DNA from: Apoderus coryli
Lineage: Eukaryota; Arthropoda; Insecta; Coleoptera; Attelabidae
Length of the DNA: 64,000 nt
Assembly (NCBI GenBank): GCA_911728435.2
Contig: OU452206.1
Location: forward strand, 17,142,297-17,206,296
Direction: 5' to 3'
Shown here: piece by piece, positions 58,021-64,000 of the stretch
How positions within the stretch are numbered: the stretch's first letter is position 1
Layout of the letters: each line of letters starts with the position of its first letter
The notes under the pieces: model-generated
What the model saw: the letters and a program-made list of their open reading frames with translations, nothing else
What the model was told of the DNA's origin: nothing
Databases searched by the model: none
Translations under genes and position numbers: made by a program

Positions 58021-59022
58021 TAAGGTCGGTTTACATGTTGATTAGTAGCAACTGCAGGTGTGCAGTGGTGGTTTAAGTTTACATTCTGAACACAGATACT
58101 CAAGAAGTCACAACTTTTCTGTTTTAAGGTCGGTTTACATTTTTATTAGTAGCAAGTTCAGGTATGTAGTGCTAGTGTTAGTTGTCAAAGTGTAAATGGA
58201 TACGTCAAGTGATTAGTGTAAAGCGACTAGTGCAAGTAACAAGTGCAATATTTTTCTGTTTAGCAATCAAAACCCTCATATAAACACTTCGATTGAGGCG
58301 TTACACTAAGGTCAAAAAAATGCAACGTCGCGTATACCGTATAAAAAGATCGACATTTGCCCACTCTGTACTCAAAAAAAAAAAGCCAAACTTATTTACA
58401 AATTAATCTAATTTTTGCCTATTTTGTTTGTGTATAACTTAAATAATTCATTAATCATGCGGAAGAAAAATCGCTTTAATTCAATTAGGGCGGGTACATT
58501 AAAACAGGAAATATAATTAGTACTCTCAAACTTTGCTTAACCAACTTTTAATGTTTAGATCGTGTTTGGCGGAAAGTTTTAGTAAGCAGATGTGCTATAT
58601 ATACATAGTTATATACATTATTCTGTATACAACAACTATCTAACAAGAAATAAATCTTACAGCTACTATGGCAGATAGCTCTCAAGCCAATCATTCAGTC
58701 AGAAACTTAGCGATATAATCTAGATGAAATGGTTTCAATTTAAGATGATAAGTTGTATAAAGACAGGGTGTTTTTATTGTATTGTATTTACTAACCTTCA
58801 TAAGCACAATATAGTACATAAGTAAGTCATACTTCATGTAGTATAGTAAAGCAGATACAAAAATGCTTTGAAATGATGTATCACTCGACCCCTACTGATA
58901 TACAAAAAATTTAGTCGTTGTGTGGGCTCAAGCGATTTCAACCAAAATCTAATACTTGTAACAAAAATAACTATTATTATCATTATTTTGTGATTTGAAA
59001 TGCCTTAATGTATGCATTCCAG
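58021..59022. other. Neuroligin intron, unassigned, partly self-duplicated
   Basis: A phrase around CTTAAGGTCGGTTTACAT recurs at about 58019 and 58121 (TTTTAAGGTCGGTTTACAT), indicating a local tandem duplication of about 103 bp. AGACAGGGTGTTTTTATT near 58763 is another terminus-like motif. Confidence 0.45.
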
Positions 59023-59165
59023 CAATTTTGCGAAAAGCGGTGATCCCAACGGACCCGGAATACATAAGGATATACCCGACTACGGAACGGCACGAGAGAA
59101 GACACGGTATAGGGGACTCACATGGGACCCATACGAAATTGGGTCGCAGTCCTATCTCAGTTTGA
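59023..59165 (+). CDS. Nlg: Neuroligin, internal coding exon F (end of cholinesterase-like domain)
   Basis: The acceptor is CATTCCAG (ending 59022). The first base completes Ser from exon E's AG, giving NF|SNFAKSGDPNGPG, the neuroligin NFAKTGDPN block, followed by DIPDYGTAREKTRYRGL and TWDPYEIGSQSYLSLS, ending A|GTAAGT. This is the C-terminal end of the cholinesterase-like domain. The exons encoding the stalk, transmembrane helix and cytoplasmic tail were not found in the remaining 4.8 kb and must lie downstream. The intron before it (55157-59022) contains the nested LINE pair at 55578-58020. Confidence 0.95.
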
Positions 59166-60849
59166 GTAAGTGACATTTTGATTGTTTCGAATAATTAGTT
59201 TATAAGGAGATTTGTCTTAATTAACATGCTATATTTAATTAATAGTAGGTTAAGTTAGTTTGGTGTAAGGGATTTCATTAAGAAGCAATTATTATTCTGA
59301 GTTGAATCATTTCATAAGAGGTGTAGTCGACTCTGTATCAAGACATGGAGATTCGCGGTTACATTAGCGGGATTAACGCAGTGCTTTTTAGCCGTTGCTA
59401 TGCTCTAGTATCACCGAACATATAACAGCATAGAAGGAACACTTTGGCGCTGCCCTTTATTTTCGTTCGATCAATCCTTGCCGCTGCAGCTGCAAGCCTA
59501 TGCGCGGGCGGACTCGATGATTTAAGTGACTGAAATCTGTTGTACGAGATCTACACATACCCTATGTTAAAAAGACAGATAACGCTCCGCACGTAGTTTT
59601 GTTCCACTCGGTACAAGAACACGCAGCTGACTTCTAGCCGCACTGCTTTTAACGGGCGCGAGAAGTAAGGGGCAACGGCAACGTTTCGGGTGTTTTCGCG
59701 ATTTTTGACGACTGACCCTTCTATATACCTATTATTCGGTGCGAGTATACAGGGTTGCCAACTTTGTAGATTTTCTACTAAATCATTTAAAACGTATGTT
59801 CAAATCGTCAACCGTTTTCATTTATGTATGCATATGCGGCAAGGGTTGCGGACAGTATTAGGTGCACGTCACAGCTGAAAGTTGGATATTGTTGCAAAAG
59901 CATTTTGAGTTGCCTCATTCAGCACTTTCCTTGAGAGAATATATAATTGTTACAATTTACGAATAGGCTTGTATAAAAACAACGATATAAATGATTGTCT
60001 ATTTTAGTGTGTGTGTTTTTTACCATATTATTTAATTATTTATTTATTTTTATTCTCGAGATATATTGTTGTTAAAAGCGTTCATTATTAATTGTTCCAA
60101 TAGAAAGATCTTGTGCGTTTTTAAAAATAAACGAAAAAACAGATTTTGGTTATGTTAATATCCAAAATCTGATGCCTTTTTGCGTTCGAAACTCTGTTTT
60201 GTTCTTTCTGACGACCCTTTTGTTTTCTTGACATCTGGCAAAGGCGCCTGGAAATAAACAACAAAGAATAAAATAACATCTGTTAACTAATTCTGTTTGA
60301 TTTTATGGTAATAAGCTTACCCCGCCTTGGGTGTCCATATGTCGTTCGTTATTAACAAGGAAACTGTTTAGTCCTGACCTGCACATGGTTGTTTTACTAT
60401 TGTTGCCCTTATTCTATGTTGCTACAATGTCAGACACCTAGATCTGTTTAATTATGAGTTGATTTCTGTATATAAAGTACTTACTTGTTTTGGTATGGCC
60501 CTCGTATTTGAGTATGGAGTGTGCTTCCACTAGTTTTCTTGAAGTTGATGGCACGGATGTGTTTTATTCGGAAATTAGGGTAATAAGTCAGGTTCATACC
60601 GTAGTTTTGTTGTACCTGCTGGGTGGGAACTTACGCTAGAGATGTTCTGTATAGTGAACATCTCTAAGCTGAAAATAGGCGATCATCTGTCCTATAAGAG
60701 ATTGAGGAATAACGTTAGGATACAGTCCATCGTATCGAGTTGTTCTTACCTATTTTGTGTGTTGTTGTCATGTTTCTTTTTAGTTGGTTTGTTTTGTGTT
60801 TTGTGTTGTCACTGGTCCTTGTTCGTTTTCCTGAATTTTCGGCTCTCGG
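59166..60849. other. Neuroligin intron or 3' flank, with GC-richer patches
   Basis: 59340-59530 and 59580-59700 are clearly GC-richer than their surroundings, but no reading frame or promoter motif is convincing. TATACAGGGTTGCCAAC at about 59747 is a terminus-like motif. No further neuroligin exon was found. Confidence 0.4.
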
Positions 60850-61094
60850 ACGGCAGGTGCTGCCGGGTCTTCAAGGGCTGCCTTGAATGGCGAGGTTTTT
60901 TGGAAGGGTGGTCGACGGGGGGTGGTATTTGGCGAGCCATGGAGGGAGGGGTTCTAGTCTATTAGACCGCTGTGCCACCGACGCATCTCAGATAAATCAG
61001 GTGAGATAATTTTTAGGTTTTGTTCTTGAATTTCTTAGGAACGATTTTGTGTTTTGGTTAATATATTATATTATCCCTTCAGATATCGTCTAGT

Positions 61095-61277
61095 TTGGTC
61101 CACCCTGTACAGACGTCATCGGTGGGATTCTTGGGTGTTGAGATTGACTCACTGTTGAGTTGGTGCAAACAAATTGAAACTATCTCAGGAAAGCTCCGCA
61201 GCTTTTCGTTTCTGTTTTGGAAACGGAAAAGCTTTGTTCCTGCCGATGTCTTTCGATCCTCTTATTTTGCATTGTAG
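61095..61277 (+). pseudogene. LINE reverse transcriptase thumb fragment
   Basis: The frame reads SSVGFLGVEIDSLLSWCKQI, ETISGKLRSFSFLFWKR and FVPADVFRSSYFAL, matching the K/GFLGVxIDSxLSW..H/QI and thumb region of jockey-type reverse transcriptases. The less AT-rich sequence upstream (60720-61000) may be a further decayed part. Confidence 0.65.
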
Positions 61278-62209
61278 GAGTGTACCTTTATTAATATTAT
61301 TATTCCCTATTCCGCGGACTTAACTTAACGCCCCTCGTATATTGTGTTCCATTTATAACATTCTTACAGTTTTCAGTTCACTTACTCGCGTATTCTAATT
61401 GCAATTTTGTCTAGATTAGCTCAAAGCTAAATTTTGAATAGTTTGCAGTAATCTACTCATATTGGGAGATGCTGTCGCTATATAGCTACGTAAAACCTCT
61501 TTAGCATAACATATACACCAAATACAATAACATAACAGCTTATATCAAACACATTAACGTTCAATATCTCTATATATGCTACAGTTAGTTAATGTACCAG
61601 CTCGATTGCCTGATGCCGGAATAATTTCGCAGTTTCCTGAAGCTAATATTATTGATAATGTAATAAAGCAAACAATATGCGACCAGAATATAGACTCCCT
61701 CGATTAGAATTTTGAAGATTTCCATCACAGTAATTTCAAGTATGCCATCTTCAAATAAAATAACTTCCTTCGTTTATTTAAATAGTTTTTAGGCAGCGGA
61801 ACGCTGTCGTTTCTAATTGAGGTACATTGAGCAATGATTCGAAATCCTCCATGTTTTCCAGTGGAGTAAAGGGGTTTGAAGTGATCGTGCAAACCATGTT
61901 TGGGTTGCGTTGGTTCCACCTCAGCCAATCCAGCGATTTCCGTATGTTGGTGTTAACAACTCATGAGCGATACTAAAATATGCCGCTGCTCCAGGCTCTA
62001 TAAACCACATTGTATTTCTTATTGCCAATGATACATCCTCCAGAAGTCTTCCTGGTAGAATTAGACAGTAAAATTATTATTATTATACTAGCTGGACCAA
62101 AAGAAATCACCCTATTGGAAGATGCTCTCATTTTTGCAAATGGCCGCCAATGTCAAATCTGTTTTGACATTTGTGGACTAGACAGATGCAGAATACAAGT
62201 AAACAAGCA
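61278..62209. other. Unassigned sequence
   Basis: No gene recognised. The last 130 bases lead into the transposase start and may be its 5' UTR. Confidence 0.35.
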
Positions 62210-62851
62210 ATGGAGCGATACACTCCCCAAGAACGCGGAATAATCGTGTCGATTTTATTGCGTAACAATTCGTCTGTGGTGTTGACGCAGCGCGAATTCT
62301 GTTGCCGATTTCCCGGCTGTCCGACACCAACTGCGCAAACACTGCGCCGATTGGCCACCAACCCTGAAGAGTATGGGACCACACGAGACCTTGCCAAGAG
62401 TGGCCGGCCCCGGAGTGCCCGTTCTGCCGAGAATATCGCCGCTGTTGCCGAGGATGTCGAGCTGTCGCCGGAAACATCTACGAGACGCCGTGCCACGCAA
62501 TTAGCCATCAGCCGGACGTCCCTAACGCAAATTTTAGTCAAAGACCTGCGCATGTTCCCGTACAAAGTCCAGTCCGTGCATCAGCTGCTGCCTGCCGCCC
62601 AAGCCATCCTGAATCTCGAGGAAGAAGTGGACGATTTTTCGACCAAAATCATAATGAGCGATGAGGCTCATTTCCACATCAGCGGGTACGTGAACAAGCA
62701 AAACTATCGCTTCTGGGGCACCGAAAATTCACGAGTGATGCACGAGGAGCCATTACTCCCGCTCAAAGTGCATGGTGCGCTCTTCACGCTGGAGGAATCA
62801 TCGGGCAATTTTTTTTTGAGAATGCCGCTGTCCAAACGACATAAGAAGTAA
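62210..62851 (+). pseudogene. Tc1/mariner-type transposase, internally deleted and C-terminally truncated
   Basis: The start ATG at 62210 gives MERYTPQERGIIVSILLRNN, then helix-turn-helix sequence QREFCCRFPGCPTPTAQTLR, SARSAENIAAVAEDVELSPE, and the catalytic region IIMSDEAHFHISGYVNKQNY, RFWGTENSRVMHEEPLLPL. SDEAHF holds the first catalytic Asp. A deletion between SVHQLLPA and AILNLEEEVDDF removes residues present in relatives, and after LKVHGALF the frame degenerates, so the second and third catalytic residues are missing. Base composition is clearly more GC-rich than the rest of the window, suggesting a recent arrival. Confidence 0.85.
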
Positions 62852-62865
62852 GATTCAAGAATAGT

Positions 62866-63137
62866 CATAAGATATTTTTAGATTTATTCATACAGGGTGG
62901 TCAAAAAAGTATACAATCATCAATGTCATTTCATCATTATTTGTATCTAATTTTAATTACGTTGCTTTCTATTATTTTCATGGCTAACTAAATTCATTGG
63001 CCAAAGTAAGATTCAAGAATAGTCAACGGTACTACAGAAAAATATTACATTGCCGATATTTACTTTGCCGATATTTACATTGATGATTGTATACTTTTTT
63101 GACCACCCTGTATGAATAAATCTAAAAATATCTTATG
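62866..63137. mobile_element. MITE with perfect 61-bp terminal inverted repeats
   Basis: 62866-62926 is the exact reverse complement of 63077-63137; both contain TACAGGGTGGTCAAAAAAGT-type termini 25 bases in from the ends. The interior is 150 bp. A 22-base phrase (AAGTAAGATTCAAGAATAGT...) just before the element (about 62846) recurs inside it (about 63006). It abuts the broken transposase at 62210-62851. Confidence 0.88.
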
Positions 63138-64000
63138 GAATTGGATAAAGGAGACCTTACTTTATAAGAAGAGCTTAGGCATCGGACATGATTCATTATG
63201 TACTCGTAGAATCAAAAAATTTAATAATATATAGGGGTCCTATTGAAAATAACAAAGTCGCCACCAACTTCCGGTATAACTGGAACTGTTATTCGGTTGC
63301 TATTATGTTGTTTGAGTAGAGCATTCCTCCGGACTCACCCTGTATTTGATGTACCTATAAACTGAACGAAACCTTAAACGATTTTAAAGGCTTAATTATA
63401 ATTTTCATTAACGTTTTAGGTATACATAATATACTTAATATAAAACGAACGAACGAACTTTCTGTAATTAACTAAGTTTTGAAAACAATTGTTCGTTATA
63501 AAAGCCAATTTTCTCACCTGCCAGTTAAAAGTTGAGGCACCGGTTAAGTTAGATGACAGGATAGTGGAAAGGCAATTATTCGAACAAGGCAATTCATTTA
63601 TTTATTGAATTAAGAATAATCACTATTTCTAGATTATTTCCTTTTATGGCATAATTACGACGTTGTTAAACTGATTTCACAGTAAACTTCTTTGAGGGAC
63701 TAGCGTAGCTACATTTGTTGCATTAAGGGCCGGTTTATCATTTACTCCAACTCAGGTATTTCTGTTGTGAACCCTAAGATGGCTAAACAGACCGATCCTC
63801 GAGCCACAAACCTTGTCGCTGCCCCATCGATGCATTCTCTCTCCTTTCGATGCTGTCGTTTTGCATCCTCATGTCATCAACGCTGCTCTTCAAAAACTTC
63901 ATGACCCTCATAAATGGTACGCCTAATTTGACAGTTTCTTTCTACATTTAAAATACTCAACATTGACATGTGAGCCTGTCACATAAGCACAGTATAATAA
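63138..64000. other. Unassigned sequence to the window end
   Basis: GGACTCACCCTGTATTTGAT at 63332-63351 is a solitary transposon-terminus motif. A GC-richer patch near 63775-63900 shows no recognisable coding frame. Confidence 0.4.

Noticed and set aside
62128..62565. Minus-strand open frames over the Tc1/mariner transposase
   Set aside because: They are antisense shadows of a recognisable plus-strand gene.

Overview
This window looks like part of an insect genome: AT-rich, with spliceosomal introns, and dense with transposon and retrotransposon relics. I cannot fix the order from sequence alone. Part of one host gene is recognisable, a neuroligin on the + strand. Six of its coding exons (27846-28061, 39435-39597, 51342-51548, 51611-51890, 55023-55156, 59023-59165) join in compatible phases into about 381 uninterrupted codons of the extracellular cholinesterase-like domain. 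The exons before and after these lie outside the window, so most of the 64 kb may be neuroligin intron, though the first 27.8 kb could also be intergenic.

The rest is layered mobile DNA. 0-10 kb: a THAP-domain gene fragment (2037-3210), a 2.5 kb inverted-repeat transposon (3711-6228) carrying an unclassified transposon-type ORF remnant, and a TA-flanked transposon (about 6614-9796) containing a repeat-rich, Helentron-like element. 10-20 kb: a decayed RTE-like LINE, a split Tc1/mariner-type DDE transposase, a snapback element, and a short insertion with a canonical hammerhead ribozyme. 20-27.8 kb: an RT fragment, a tRNA-derived SINE, a 1 kb foldback element whose empty site survives nearby, a piggyBac relic and a MITE. 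28-39 kb (neuroligin intron): hAT and THAP fragments, a pogo-like transposase split by a LINE, a second pogo-like element split by a hammerhead insertion, and a jockey-like LINE. 39.6-51.3 kb (next intron): LINE fragments including an RNase H-bearing LINE, a palindromic insertion with two hammerhead motifs, a Tc1 fragment and a second Helentron-like copy. 51-64 kb: more exons, a LINE nested in a LINE, another hammerhead insertion, and a Tc1/mariner transposase fragment beside a MITE.

The most interesting system is a set of short hammerhead-ribozyme insertions (19794-19950, 36369-36512, 45360-45882, probably 54688-54847). Three are bounded by perfect 12-bp target-site duplications. Their stems differ in sequence but keep pairing, all have palindromic stem III sequences, and three of the four sequence variants share an extra U after the first core box. 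They resemble the hammerhead-bearing terminal modules of Penelope-like elements or metazoan retrozymes. I see no Penelope reverse transcriptase here. All positions were worked out by eye; transposon borders are approximate unless a duplication or splice site is given.
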